A DNA stretch of 64,000 nt from SIG565 sp045613385 (GTDB taxonomy: Bacteria > Bacillota > Clostridia > Oscillospirales > Acutalibacteraceae), in contig JAZLAW010000002.1 of the NCBI GenBank assembly GCA_045613385.1, forward strand, positions 1 through 64,000, in the 5' to 3' direction. The translations under genes and the position numbers were made by a program. A model generated the notes under the pieces. The model ran no database searches, had not been told where the DNA came from, and worked only from the letters and a program-made list of their open reading frames with translations. Position 1 is the stretch's first letter. Each line of letters begins with the position of its first letter. This document shows, piece after piece, positions 32,546-42,584 of this stretch.

Positions 32546-33406
32546 CTAAACCGAATGATATTCATTTCGGTCGCGCCTAAATTCAGACGGTGTTTTTTTC
32601 ATATATTCTGAGAAAGCACGATTATAGTTTCTAACGCTTCCAAAACCACACTCGAAAGCGATTTCTGAAATACTTTTATCACTATATTTAAGTAATTCTA
32701 ATGATTTTGTCAGGCGAACATTTGAAACATAATTTGAAAAACTGATGCCTAAATGAGCCTTTATCATACGGCTTATACATTGCGCGCTCATACCAAAATT
32801 ATTTGCAAGAACCGATAAAGTGATTTCATCCGCACAGTTTTTCTCGATATAAAGCAAAATTTCATTAATAATACTATAATTTTTCTTATCGTTCTGCTTA
32901 TTCAATCTACGTTGTTTTAAAAAGACAGAAAGCACAGGATAAATGATTGACTGCGCCTCGATTTTTGTAAATTTTTCTGTTGAACTCAAAAGACTGTCTT
33001 TGACATAATTGAAAACCACAGCGTTTACTTCAAAAATAGGATGCGCCACTTCTGTACTGCCGATTACACTATCAAAATGTTGAACAAGAGAAGGTTGAAA
33101 TTTAATAACAATCGCTTCAGAGCCTTTTTCTGTACGGTAAGAGTGCGTTTCATAGGGTATTAAAAAAGCTGCTTGTTTTTCGCCAATATTATAAATACCA
33201 TCGCCTATTGTAGCTTCCACTACACCGCTTAAAACAATAATAATTTCGGCCTGTGTATGAAAAATTGGAAAGCACTCAAGATTAATATGATATTTAGCAT
33301 TAAATACATCTTCATTCATTGTAAAATCAGAAGCATAGTAATTAATGCTACGTGTCTGTACGTGGTTACTTGTAGTGGGACATACCGGATGAACTATTTT
33401 TTCCAT
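32546..33406 (-). CDS. AraC-family regulator with N-terminal cupin
   Basis: A 286-residue protein. The N-terminal cupin-like sensor covers about 20-150 (HINLECFPIFHTQAEIIIVL, GEKQAAFLIPYETHSYR). The C-terminal double HTH has ITLSVLANNFGMSAQCISRM and SISEIAFECGFGSVRNYNRA, ending in KKTPSEFRR. It probably activates the two Gfo/Idh genes downstream in response to a sugar-like ligand. ATG 33406 is preferred over GTG 33418, which lies within the GAGGAG site. Confidence 0.92.
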   Translation of the reverse strand: MEKIVHPVCPTTSNHVQTRSINYYASDFTMNEDVFNAKYHINLECFPIFHTQAEIIIVLSGVVEATIGDGIYNIGEKQAAFLIPYETHSYRTEKGSEAIVIKFQPSLVQHFDSVIGSTEVAHPIFEVNAVVFNYVKDSLLSSTEKFTKIEAQSIIYPVLSVFLKQRRLNKQNDKKNYSIINEILLYIEKNCADEITLSVLANNFGMSAQCISRMIKAHLGISFSNYVSNVRLTKSLELLKYSDKSISEIAFECGFGSVRNYNRAFSEYMKKTPSEFRRDRNEYHSV

Positions 33407-33504
33407 AGAACTCCTCACACCATTCTCTAAAATACAAATTATATTGTACTCAAAACAAAAAAAATTTAAAGAAAAAAGTTATAAAAATGTAGACATAAAT
33501 TAAT

Positions 33505-35013
33505 TTATTTTAAAATTTTAAATTTTTTAAGTAATAAAATCCTATCATTCTTTTCAATATCTGTAAAAAACAAAGTTATAAAATAAACTATTGCCATAAT
33601 ACAAACAGATGCTACAAACGTGATGAAATTAACATCTTTAAAAATTGAATTAAGTCCAAAGCCCACCAGCAAGACTAAAATTGCCGAAAAAGACCATTTA
33701 AAATACATGTTTTTAAAATATTCACCGATATTTATATTTAAATATTTTTTGTAAAGGAAATTTTCAGCAACTGTTCTGAAAATATACGATATGAAAATCG
33801 CAGCAGATGCGCCAATAGCACCGAAAACAGGAACTGTTATAAACGAGATAATAACTGTTAATACAACCATTACAACATAGATAATTGCCTGGGGTTTTAC
33901 AACCTCTTTCGCCAAGAGAGCTGTCTTTGCAATCTGTTGAGGAAGCTCAATTAATGATGGGAAAATTATTAAAATGGCGCAATAATAAACCTTTTGATAG
34001 CCGTCCCCCAGCCATAACTGTACAAAGTTTTGTCCAAGTGCTAAAATGCACAAAATAACAAAGCCTATAGTGTACACATGAAATTTGGCAACTTTAACAA
34101 GCAGTTTATTCAATTTTTCATCAGAATTTTCTCCGACCAGAATTCGTGAAATTTTTGGAAGAAACATACCATTAATAGCATTGGCAAAAGTAAACACATA
34201 ACCTTCAATAGTTGTAGCCAAACTGAAAAAAGCAACTTCTACAGAACCCACCATTGCGGCTATAATTGAAGGAGAAATATTAAACATTATTCTCTGTGCA
34301 AAGCTCTTTATTGTTGTCCACATAGAAAACCCGAATATTTGTTTTAAAAGTTTATTATCCTTAAATTTAAGATTAACCTTAACGTCAGTCTTTGAACGCA
34401 AAATTAAGAGCTTAATTAAAATCGTAAGTATACCCGAAAGTGCATTTACCGTTACAAGTGCAAAAACACCGTAGCCCATATAAAGTGCGAAAACCATCGC
34501 AACGATTATAAACACTTTGTGGAATAAATCAGCTAGTTTTAAATTAACGAATTTTTCATACGCTGTAAGAATACCGTTAAGATTGGTAAACGGAAAGGAG
34601 ATTATACTAAAAAGTCCTACAATTAGGTAAAGAGACTTAAACGTTGCGAGTTCATCTATGGTAAGATTGGCATAAATTCTATTAATAAAAAAGCTAAGCA
34701 CCAAAAATACAACAAGTATAATTCCATCTAAGGCTATATAAAGCTTATAAGTTAAACCTAAAAAATCGTTAATTGCTTTTTGATTGTTTTCAGCTCTGTA
34801 TTTAGAAACAAAACGCGACACGGCAGAACCCATTCCAAAATCCATAACAAATATGGTTATCAAAGAGTTGGCCAATGTATATAATCCATAATTATTCTGA
34901 CCTATCTGCGAAATCATCCATGGTGTATAAATTAATCCCGCCAACATATTAAAGATAATTGCAAAATAGGAAATTAAGGCGCCTGTTCTAATTTGTTTTG
35001 AACTATTCAACAA
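33505..35013 (-). CDS. Polysaccharide flippase, Wzx/MATE-like
   Basis: A 502-residue membrane protein with about 14 hydrophobic segments and the Wzx/RfbX start (GALISYFAIIFNMLAGLIYT, PWMISQIGQNNYGLYTLANS). It moves lipid-linked repeat units to the outer face of the membrane. It is the last gene of the polysaccharide operon. TTG start(s) with AGGTGA upstream. No strong terminator follows. Confidence 0.92.
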   Translation of the reverse strand: MLNSSKQIRTGALISYFAIIFNMLAGLIYTPWMISQIGQNNYGLYTLANSLITIFVMDFGMGSAVSRFVSKYRAENNQKAINDFLGLTYKLYIALDGIILVVFLVLSFFINRIYANLTIDELATFKSLYLIVGLFSIISFPFTNLNGILTAYEKFVNLKLADLFHKVFIIVAMVFALYMGYGVFALVTVNALSGILTILIKLLILRSKTDVKVNLKFKDNKLLKQIFGFSMWTTIKSFAQRIMFNISPSIIAAMVGSVEVAFFSLATTIEGYVFTFANAINGMFLPKISRILVGENSDEKLNKLLVKVAKFHVYTIGFVILCILALGQNFVQLWLGDGYQKVYYCAILIIFPSLIELPQQIAKTALLAKEVVKPQAIIYVVMVVLTVIISFITVPVFGAIGASAAIFISYIFRTVAENFLYKKYLNINIGEYFKNMYFKWSFSAILVLLVGFGLNSIFKDVNFITFVASVCIMAIVYFITLFFTDIEKNDRILLLKKFKILK

Positions 35014-35024
35014 AAATCACCTGT

Positions 35025-35825
35025 TTAAATATTTTTTGAAAGAATCCTGATATTCTGATTATGTGAAGGTTTTCTCTTATCCTCATCGGGTAGCTCATTA
35101 GCATAATTTTTACCAAATCGGGTTTTTAAAAACTCATCATATTCGCTTATTGCTAAGAATTTATTATCTCTGAACTGAAGTTCTGTAAGAGAAGTATATA
35201 CATCTTTTTTTAAAGGAATAAAACTGCGATTAGAATTACAAACCTCGTACATATACCCTGTTTGCTTTTTGTTGTATTTTTTACAACTTTTATCAACCGC
35301 CTTAATAAGCGTACACATAGGCAAAAGCGACAATGCTCCGTATATCATTTTTCTAATTCCTCGCGGCTTAATGGATTTAAGTTTTGTTTTTCGTGCTCCT
35401 GTAAAAAGACCAACCATAGAACAATGTTTGCCAAGTTTTTCGGGCACTACGTTGTCTATTGGAAAAATATCCATAAAAATGCCGTGGTGCATATTTTTTA
35501 AGTGCGAATAATCATATTCATATATTTCGGTACCATTTAAGCAAAGTTTAGCATAATTAAGCGGAAACTCCGGGATATTATTGTATGACTGAAGAAAAAA
35601 ATCACTTCCGAGTTCACTTGGAGCGACCTTCAAGAATCGCTCATATTCTTCTCGTCGCATAACAACATCAATATCATCATCCCACGGAACAAAATCACTG
35701 TATTTGACAGCACCCATTAGAGTGCCGCCTTCCATAGTGTATTCTATATTATGTTTGCGACATATTCTGTCAAACTCTGAAAAAATTGAATACACGTAAT
35801 CTTGCAAAACTTTTAATTCTATCAT
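35025..35825 (-). CDS. licD: LicD-family phosphotransferase
   Basis: A 266-residue LicD-type nucleotidyltransferase-fold protein: MEGGTLMGAVKYSDFVPWDD (with DDDIDV following), GIFMDIFPIDN and a C-terminal FGKNYANELPDEDKRKP. LicD proteins attach phosphocholine or related phospho-substituents to surface glycans; the donor cannot be told from sequence and no licA/licC lie in the window. ATG 35825 has GGAG 6 nt upstream. Its place in the glycan operon supports decoration of the repeat unit. Confidence 0.9.
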   Translation of the reverse strand: MIELKVLQDYVYSIFSEFDRICRKHNIEYTMEGGTLMGAVKYSDFVPWDDDIDVVMRREEYERFLKVAPSELGSDFFLQSYNNIPEFPLNYAKLCLNGTEIYEYDYSHLKNMHHGIFMDIFPIDNVVPEKLGKHCSMVGLFTGARKTKLKSIKPRGIRKMIYGALSLLPMCTLIKAVDKSCKKYNKKQTGYMYEVCNSNRSFIPLKKDVYTSLTELQFRDNKFLAISEYDEFLKTRFGKNYANELPDEDKRKPSHNQNIRILSKNI

Positions 35826-35839
35826 CTTAAACTCCAAAA

Positions 35840-36985
35840 TTATTTTTTAGCAGATTTTATTATGGGAGCCGGACTGCAAACACCTTTTTTATACTCGGCT
35901 TCCCCCTTACATAGCGCTACAAATCTCTTAGCCGCAACTTCGGGAGATGCTTCATTAATCATATAATAATAGGCATTCTTTTGTATCTCTTTGCGATACT
36001 TTTCATCCCTAATAATTTTTTCAATTATAGGAAATACGGTTTTTATATCTTGATTTTTATATACAAAACCATTTTCGCCGTCATTAATAAGATATCTGCT
36101 TGCTCCCGCGGCAGCATCTGCAAAAACTACACAGCCACTATTTAAGCTTTCGTTTATAACAACGCCCCAACCCTCGTTATAATCGCTTGTCATTAAAAAG
36201 ATATCGGCATTTTCCATAGCACTACGAACTTCAGGCGCAGTCTTTTTTCCTAAAAATGTTATGTAATCGCTAAGTTCGTTCTTAACAATTTCTTCTTTGA
36301 TTAGATTTTCTAATTCTCCGTACCCTATTATGTCCATGTGGAATGGTAAATTTATTTTTTTGAGATGAATCGCAACCTGTAAAGCTTTTTCAGGATGTTT
36401 TAGCTCAAGAAAGCGTGCAGCCCATAATATTTTTATCGGCTTATCACCGGTTGCTTTTTTAGATAAAAGTTCATCTATATCGTGCTTTACAACTTCGGGG
36501 AAATAACCCCATTGATACGCCTTACCACGCCAACCGCAAAGGGATAAATCATAGGGCAAATAAGCACTTGCGCAAAGTACCTTAAAATTAGGTTTTGTAT
36601 ACTTTGCCGCTCTGTTAATTACCTTTCTTCTGATTTGCGGAATAAAAGCACGCCAAATGCCCTTTTTGAAAAAGCGTTCTGAGAAAAGATAGGTTTCGGT
36701 ACCGTTATTAACACACTCTTCAATAACGTTATTAGGTGCGGCACCAATAATTACAACGTCGCTCTCTCTTATTAATTCTTTGGTTTTTTCGGTGCCTTCT
36801 TGGGTGTATGCTTTTACCACAAACGGATACTGGTCGGCAAGATTCTTAAAACCCGCCTGTTTTCTATATTCGGGCAAATCACCATACACAACACAATGAT
36901 AATCCACACCCGGAATATTATAGAAAGCTTTTGCAAGGCCCTCCTGATGATAACCTAAAACACTACTAAAAAACGTGAGTTTCAT
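35840..36985 (-). CDS. Glycosyltransferase family 4-like
   Basis: A 381-residue GT-B enzyme. The C-terminal donor-binding half has IKILWAARFLELKHPEKALQ, IIGYGELENLIKEEI, FLMTSDYNEGWGVVINESLN and SGCVVFADAAAGASRYLIND (E-x7-E region). The N-terminal acceptor half is unusual in carrying a long central basic stretch (RAFIPQIRRKVINRAAKYTK). ATG 36985 has GGAG 8 nt upstream. Sugar specificity unknown. Confidence 0.88.
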   Translation of the reverse strand: MKLTFFSSVLGYHQEGLAKAFYNIPGVDYHCVVYGDLPEYRKQAGFKNLADQYPFVVKAYTQEGTEKTKELIRESDVVIIGAAPNNVIEECVNNGTETYLFSERFFKKGIWRAFIPQIRRKVINRAAKYTKPNFKVLCASAYLPYDLSLCGWRGKAYQWGYFPEVVKHDIDELLSKKATGDKPIKILWAARFLELKHPEKALQVAIHLKKINLPFHMDIIGYGELENLIKEEIVKNELSDYITFLGKKTAPEVRSAMENADIFLMTSDYNEGWGVVINESLNSGCVVFADAAAGASRYLINDGENGFVYKNQDIKTVFPIIEKIIRDEKYRKEIQKNAYYYMINEASPEVAAKRFVALCKGEAEYKKGVCSPAPIIKSAKK

Positions 36986-37002
36986 CAATTAAATCTCCTA
37001 AA

Positions 37003-38256
37003 TTATTCTGAAAGAATAGTTTTATACACATCTATCATATCTTGGATGTTCTTAACTCTATCGTGCATAATTTCTGCATCTTTGATTGCATTTTCTGAAA
37101 ATTTCACTGCTAAATCATCGTTTTCAAAAAGTTCGATTATTCTACCTGCAAGATATTCCACTTCATTAAAATCGAAGAAAAATCCACTGATACCATCTTT
37201 TAGAAGATGGGTCATACCGCCGCGATACGATGCAAGACTAGGGGTGCCTATATGCATAGCTTCTCTTAGAGTTGCCGAAGCATTTTCCATTGAAGACGGA
37301 ATCACACACAAATGCGAAGTTCTCATAACGTCAATTACACCGTTAGCATCAAGTCTGGGTAAAAATTCAAGATTGTCTTTAAGACCTAATTTTTCAATAA
37401 GTCTATTACAATATTTTGAATAACCAGTTTTTACTACAATGTTACCATCTTTATCTTTTGGGGATAAAACACGCATTTTAACATCGGGATATTTTTCTTT
37501 TACTATAGCCAACGCTTTAAGAGCGATATGTCCACCCTTAAAAGGTGTCTGTGGAGAGTTGGAAGCATAAATAGTATGCCTTTTTATTTTATCTATCGAC
37601 CACTTTTCGCTACTGTAAAACTCATCTCTCAGGTTATAATTGCAACGGAAATATTTTATATTCTTATTAACAGATTCCATCCAGAATTTATCCCAATCCG
37701 TTCTGCCGGTAGCATAACCGCAACGGGAAATAATCTCTTTTTCAAATCGGCTATTTTTCTTCATTAAAAGCTTCTTTTCAAACATACCGTTCATATGTAG
37801 ATTATCGCTCTTTGTGCGGTATTTAACCTTCTGCCAGAAAGATAGTTCACCGTCATTTTTTTCGGCTATTTTGCTGATAATGCCTTGTATTGTAACAAGA
37901 TATTTCTTATCTGGAAATTCATTCATATACGGCAAAGAGTGGCTATATTCCGTGCCGTGTATATGTACAATATCGGGGGAAAAATCTTCTTCAATTTTCT
38001 TCCAATACTCTAAACTTTTATTATTATAAAAAAGCAACTGCTTTCCGCCACCGGGGATAATATAGTAGATTTTATTATTCAGTTCAGTTTTTTTAAATTC
38101 ATTTCCCTGTACACAAGCAACAGCAAGTTCTACATCATAACTTTCGGCAATCTTATTTGATAAATCTATCATCCAAGTGCCACTCGGACTGGTTGTAAGA
38201 CCTAAATGCGACGCGAGTTCGGGCAATAACATATTTACTATCCATAAAATCTTCAT
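37003..38256 (-). CDS. Glycosyltransferase family 4 (group 1)
   Basis: A 417-residue GT-B glycosyltransferase. N-terminal MKILWIVNMLLPELASHLGL, DIVHIHGTEYSHSL; C-terminal YASNSPQTPFKGGHIALKAL, FLPRLDANGVIDVMRTSHLC and SSMENASATLREAMHIGTPS with GGMTHLLKDG. Nucleotide-sugar specificity cannot be assigned. AAGGTGAG precedes the ATG. It sits 34 bp downstream of the EpsG-like gene. Confidence 0.9.
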   Translation of the reverse strand: MKILWIVNMLLPELASHLGLTTSPSGTWMIDLSNKIAESYDVELAVACVQGNEFKKTELNNKIYYIIPGGGKQLLFYNNKSLEYWKKIEEDFSPDIVHIHGTEYSHSLPYMNEFPDKKYLVTIQGIISKIAEKNDGELSFWQKVKYRTKSDNLHMNGMFEKKLLMKKNSRFEKEIISRCGYATGRTDWDKFWMESVNKNIKYFRCNYNLRDEFYSSEKWSIDKIKRHTIYASNSPQTPFKGGHIALKALAIVKEKYPDVKMRVLSPKDKDGNIVVKTGYSKYCNRLIEKLGLKDNLEFLPRLDANGVIDVMRTSHLCVIPSSMENASATLREAMHIGTPSLASYRGGMTHLLKDGISGFFFDFNEVEYLAGRIIELFENDDLAVKFSENAIKDAEIMHDRVKNIQDMIDVYKTILSE

Positions 38257-38290
38257 AATTTACTCACCTTTTAGTTTAATAATGTTATCA

Positions 38291-39352
38291 CTACTGCCAA
38301 AAAAATAGATATTTTGGATTGTTTAAAATTAAATAAAATACTAATACACCCGCAGATGCGGCATATACAATAACCCTACTCATTTTATCAAATGAACAGA
38401 TAACATCCGGAAAAGAAATCATCAAAAATAGTGAATAATATTGTTGAATTCTCATAAATGACTGGTTTTGGAAAACTAATAGTGAAGACATAAGAGTTAG
38501 CAAAGTAATATTGAATATGTGAGTTGCATTTTCAGTGTTCTTTTTATAATAAAAATAAAACAAAAGAATAATAACACAAAGCAAGGTCAGGATAAGTGCA
38601 TAAGTTTCCGCTCCACCGACAGCATAATCAATCTGATCTTCGCCGAAACCTAAAAAACCTGCAACAACGCCATACAGGCTTTTACCTGTTAGCGCAACAA
38701 CAATTATTACAATAAAAGCAATAAATACATAAGGTGCTGTTATTGGAATATGGGCTATAAAATAAAACGGGATAAACACGATTGATGATTTGTGAAGCAA
38801 AAAAGCTATAAAGGCAAGTATTAAGAATTTAATAAGTTTTTTTTCTCTTATGTATTTATAACCCCAAAACACGATAAGAGCTGTCGCCAGAGTTTGTCTA
38901 TGACCTGTAACCGAATAGAAAGCGTAAAACAACACGGAATACAAGATGAAACTGAAACACGGCATTTTTGAGTATTTATACACCCAAACCGCCATCAAAA
39001 CAGTAAAAACAACGGCAATAAAAACCAAGTACAGTTGATAGCTACCGCTGAAAATTTGAAAAATCTTTTCTACAAGTTCGTAACCCGGGTCTTTAATTTC
39101 AAGGCCGTTAAACAAATAATTATAGATATCTGAAAATATTTTCGACCAAGAAACATTTTTAGTTCTTTCAAAAGCGGTAAAATAAGCATAGGTATCATTA
39201 CCAACCGAAAAATGTCTAAGGCCGGACAAAAGTATCCATTGTACCGCAACTATACCACAATAAATTTTCGTGTTTTTCTCGCTTTTTTTTAAATAAAGAA
39301 GGATATAACCCCAAAAAAATATCAAGAAAATATTTATAAGATATACTGTCAC
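38291..39352 (-). CDS. EpsG-family polysaccharide polymerase
   Basis: A 353-residue membrane protein with about nine helices. EpsG-type marks: LSGLRHFSVGNDTYAYFTAF near residue 45, and the conserved loop TGHRQTLATALIVFWGYKYI followed by FIAFLLHKSSIVFIPFY. It is the likely Wzy-type polymerase for the repeat unit. GTG start with GGAAG upstream. Confidence 0.9.
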   Translation of the reverse strand: MTVYLINIFLIFFWGYILLYLKKSEKNTKIYCGIVAVQWILLSGLRHFSVGNDTYAYFTAFERTKNVSWSKIFSDIYNYLFNGLEIKDPGYELVEKIFQIFSGSYQLYLVFIAVVFTVLMAVWVYKYSKMPCFSFILYSVLFYAFYSVTGHRQTLATALIVFWGYKYIREKKLIKFLILAFIAFLLHKSSIVFIPFYFIAHIPITAPYVFIAFIVIIVVALTGKSLYGVVAGFLGFGEDQIDYAVGGAETYALILTLLCVIILLFYFYYKKNTENATHIFNITLLTLMSSLLVFQNQSFMRIQQYYSLFLMISFPDVICSFDKMSRVIVYAASAGVLVFYLILNNPKYLFFWQ

Positions 39353-39369
39353 TTTTACACTTCCTAAAA

Positions 39370-40653
39370 CTATATTAAAGCTCTTAAATCTTTAATTAAC
39401 ATATTTTCAATATCTTCTTTATTGTGATTTTTTCTACCACAATCAAATGCCAGCTGGGATAATTCATTCAATTTTTGCGGATTTTCTAAAACATTTTTAA
39501 GTTTATCGTATAATTCATCCCTATTATCAGCAACTATTGCACAATCATTTTTTACAAGATGATGTATTGAAGCGACATCTTTGGGACCAAACGCCAAAAT
39601 CGGTCGTGCTGCCGACAAATAATCGACAATTTTTGTAGAAAAAGATTGCCGTACCAATAATTTGTTTTTTAAATCCGTTGCTTCAATATGTACTAACATA
39701 TCAGCATTATTTTGAATTTCGGGCACCTCGATTGATGAAACGCTACCCATTACAAATGAGGACTCACCAACATTTAGGGCTTTGTTCATTTTTTCAGTTA
39801 AAGTATTACCTGTATAAATACGAAGTTGTGCTTTAACCGTATCTTTATTTATTTTTTTAAGAACACTTGCTATTTCTGAAAGTGAGCGCCAACGATTAAG
39901 ACCAATATTACCGGTATAAACTAACTGTAATGGTTCGTTGTACTTGTCTTTAATTGGTGCATCACCTGAAAAATCCGCTGATTTTGTAAGGACTTTACAC
40001 TCTTTTTTTAACGCGCTTTCGTAATCGTTTTTTTGCACATTGGAAATCACATAAAATAAGTCTGCCTTTTTAACTACTTTTCGCATATATGACCGGTCTA
40101 TAAAATGTTTTATCCAACGAAGTGGTGACAATATAAACTGTTTAAGGGAATAATTGTTATCCCAAGCATATAGGACAAGCTTTTTATTCGATAATTTCGT
40201 TATATGCAAAATTAATCTATTTAAGAATGACGACTCTGACAAAACTGTAAAGATAATGTCAGGGTTATACTCTTCAACAAATTGTTTGAGTTCAGGAGAT
40301 TTCCATTTGCCTATTCTCCACACAAAATCTTGTAACCAAAAAAACATAGTCCATCTACAAGATTTTATAAAATCTATAACACCTTGTTCGTTTTTTGTGT
40401 TTGATACCTTTAGTTTTTTGTTGGTTTCTTTACCTTTAACATGAACGCCAACTGGTGTCTTTTTTAAAAGGTTTTTTATAAGCATTTTTTCAGTGATGCA
40501 AAAAGCTTGTAAGATTTCCTTATCAGGAAAACCTGCTCTTGTATAAATACTTGCAAGTTCTACATCTTCCATATCCTTAAAAAGATTTATAAATGTATTG
40601 CCTATGCTTATTTCTTTATTAAGTGGTGATGATGATATGAAAAGTATTTTCAA
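39370..40653 (-). CDS. Glycosyltransferase (GT-B fold)
   Basis: A 427-residue protein starting at TTG 40653 (AAGGAG 8 nt upstream); the GTG at 40662 overlaps that site. N-terminal MKILFISSSPLNKEISIGNT, EYNPDIIFTVLSESSFLNRL; C-terminal LQLVYTGNIGLNRWRSLSEI, LRIYTGNTLTEKMNKAL, NNADMLVHIEA and STKIVDYLSAARPILAFGPK. This is the donor-side pattern of GT4-like enzymes with a divergent N-terminal half. Substrate unknown. Confidence 0.85.
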   Translation of the reverse strand: MKILFISSSPLNKEISIGNTFINLFKDMEDVELASIYTRAGFPDKEILQAFCITEKMLIKNLLKKTPVGVHVKGKETNKKLKVSNTKNEQGVIDFIKSCRWTMFFWLQDFVWRIGKWKSPELKQFVEEYNPDIIFTVLSESSFLNRLILHITKLSNKKLVLYAWDNNYSLKQFILSPLRWIKHFIDRSYMRKVVKKADLFYVISNVQKNDYESALKKECKVLTKSADFSGDAPIKDKYNEPLQLVYTGNIGLNRWRSLSEIASVLKKINKDTVKAQLRIYTGNTLTEKMNKALNVGESSFVMGSVSSIEVPEIQNNADMLVHIEATDLKNKLLVRQSFSTKIVDYLSAARPILAFGPKDVASIHHLVKNDCAIVADNRDELYDKLKNVLENPQKLNELSQLAFDCGRKNHNKEDIENMLIKDLRALI

Positions 40654-40686
40654 GAAGCTCACTCCTTTCCACTGAAATAAGAGATA

Positions 40687-41580
40687 TTATGAAATATCTA
40701 TCCAGTCGCCTAGTTTACGTTCCCATTCATCAGGTTTAAACAACTGAAATCCTCCGCCAGCAAAAAATGTATATTCACCAAAATATATTTTGCCGCCTAA
40801 TTCGTATAAATCGATTCTGACAAACTTTTTATTTTTTGCAAGTTCAGCAACAATTCGATGCATTTCATCAAACATTTTTGGTTTTTCAATCGGTTTGTCG
40901 GAATTTGGACAATGTCTTTTAACATCAAGATGGTTAAAAGACATATCAAAAAAATCAAATCTGCAATCTGTATCCCTATCCGTAACCATTAGCATCATTT
41001 TGGGTATTCCGTTGAAACAATAAAATTTATAATCATCTATACTTTTTTCGGGATTTTTATCATCAGTCATCATTTTTTCAGCAATAATATAGGGTTTTAT
41101 ATCTTTATATGGATATTCTCTACCGGCATAGAAAAAATCTTGCTTTAATCTCTTTGAATAAAACTTCTTCATTGCATCTAAATCATCTTTTGTCAACGCA
41201 GATTTATCTTTAATCACTTTAGAACTACCCGAATCATGATTACATTTAAGTACAAACTGATTTGGCAATGTATCAAAATCAATTTCATCAAATGATTCCC
41301 ATTTTCCCAAAAGCGGAAACAAATATTCTTCGCCTAAAACTTCAGTAATATGCTCACGAACAGCAAGTTTGTCAACAAGTTTGCTATATTCCGGATGTCT
41401 GTCATTAACCTTCAGCCACTGTAATTTTTCATTGAAGCCTTTAGGGTCTTTAAAATTTATAAACTTCCTTGTCGTAGCAAAGTAAAATATTTGTAAATAT
41501 AACTTATCTGGCAAAAAAGAAAGCGCATACATCATATTGCTTCTGAAATTACGACTGAAAATTTTACGTAAATCAACCAT
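40687..41580 (-). CDS. TupA-like ATP-grasp protein
   Basis: A 297-residue protein of the TupA-like ATP-grasp family: FNEKLQWLKVNDRHPEYSKL, VDKLAVREHITEVLGEEYLF, NQFVLKCNHDSGSS, FYCFNGIPKMMLMVTDRDTD and RIDLYELGGKIYFGEYTFFA. The family takes its name from a Bacillus teichuronopeptide gene and may link an amino acid or other carboxylate/amine to a glycan. In this operon it probably modifies a uronic acid or the side chain. GAGGAAA site before the ATG. Confidence 0.88.
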   Translation of the reverse strand: MVDLRKIFSRNFRSNMMYALSFLPDKLYLQIFYFATTRKFINFKDPKGFNEKLQWLKVNDRHPEYSKLVDKLAVREHITEVLGEEYLFPLLGKWESFDEIDFDTLPNQFVLKCNHDSGSSKVIKDKSALTKDDLDAMKKFYSKRLKQDFFYAGREYPYKDIKPYIIAEKMMTDDKNPEKSIDDYKFYCFNGIPKMMLMVTDRDTDCRFDFFDMSFNHLDVKRHCPNSDKPIEKPKMFDEMHRIVAELAKNKKFVRIDLYELGGKIYFGEYTFFAGGGFQLFKPDEWERKLGDWIDIS

Positions 41581-41595
41581 TACATTTCCTCTTAA

Positions 41596-42570
41596 TTATA
41601 AGTTTTCTTTATACCACTCGATAGCAAGTTTAATTCCGTCCTGGAAACTATAATCGGGGTCATATCCCAAAAGGCGTTTTGCTTTACTTATATCTGCATT
41701 AGAGTGCTTAATATCGCCTTTACGATCGGGTCCGAAGTTTGGCTCAATATCAAGGCCTAAAGCAGCGGTAAGACCATAGTAAATATCAATAAGATATTCC
41801 CTTCCACCATAGGCAACATTATACGCTTCGCCTGCTGCTTCGCTTGGTGCTAAACATGCTTTAAGGTTAGCTTCTATAACATTTTCAATATATGTAAAGT
41901 CACGGCTTTGTTTACCGTCACCGTTAATTGTAGGAGTTTCTCCGTTTAATAACTGTTTTAAAAATTTCGGAATAACTGCCGCATAGGCGCCATCGGGGTC
42001 CTGACGGCGACCAAATACGTTAAAGTATCTCATTCCGTATGTATCAAGTCCGTAAAGCTTAGTATAGAGTTTACCCCACTCTTCATCACAACGCTTTGTA
42101 AGTGCGTAGGGAGAAAGCAAATTACCTTCCCTGCCTTCATATTTTGGCAAGTTAGGCTCGTCCCCGTAAACCGATGAACTTGAAGCATAAACAAACTTTT
42201 TAACGCCATTCTGCCTGGCGGCTTCCATCATGTTAAGTGTACCTTCAATATTGTTTTTGCAGTAAAACAGTGGCATTTCAATAGAACGCGGTACGCTGCC
42301 CCAAGCGGCTTGGTTAAGAACGTAATCTACACCTTCACAAGCTTTCACACAGGTGTCAAGGTCCTTAATATCACCCTTGATAAAGGTATAATTCGGGTTG
42401 TCAATAAACATATCGATATTCTTTTGTTTACCGGTTGATAAGTCATCAAGTGCTTTTACTTTATATCCTATATTAAGTATTGCTTCGCAAAGGTTTGAGC
42501 CAATAAAACCTGCCGCACCTGTTACGAGAAATACTGAATTTTCAGGAAATTTTAAATGTTTATAGCCCAT
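41596..42570 (-). CDS. UDP-N-acetylhexosamine(uronate) 4-epimerase, TviC/WbpP-like
   Basis: A 324-residue extended SDR. NAD motif GAAGFIGSN near residue 18, the active-site pair in SSSVYGDE and YALTK, and a family segment YFNVFGRRQDPDGAYAAVIP and GDGKQSRDFTYIENVIEANL typical of WbpP/TviC/VipB enzymes. It would interconvert UDP-GlcNAc(A) and UDP-GalNAc(A). ATG 42570 is used (GGAG 8 nt upstream). It is two genes downstream of the matching dehydrogenase. Confidence 0.92.
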   Translation of the reverse strand: MGYKHLKFPENSVFLVTGAAGFIGSNLCEAILNIGYKVKALDDLSTGKQKNIDMFIDNPNYTFIKGDIKDLDTCVKACEGVDYVLNQAAWGSVPRSIEMPLFYCKNNIEGTLNMMEAARQNGVKKFVYASSSSVYGDEPNLPKYEGREGNLLSPYALTKRCDEEWGKLYTKLYGLDTYGMRYFNVFGRRQDPDGAYAAVIPKFLKQLLNGETPTINGDGKQSRDFTYIENVIEANLKACLAPSEAAGEAYNVAYGGREYLIDIYYGLTAALGLDIEPNFGPDRKGDIKHSNADISKAKRLLGYDPDYSFQDGIKLAIEWYKENL

Positions 42571-42584
42571 TATTTTCACTCCGT

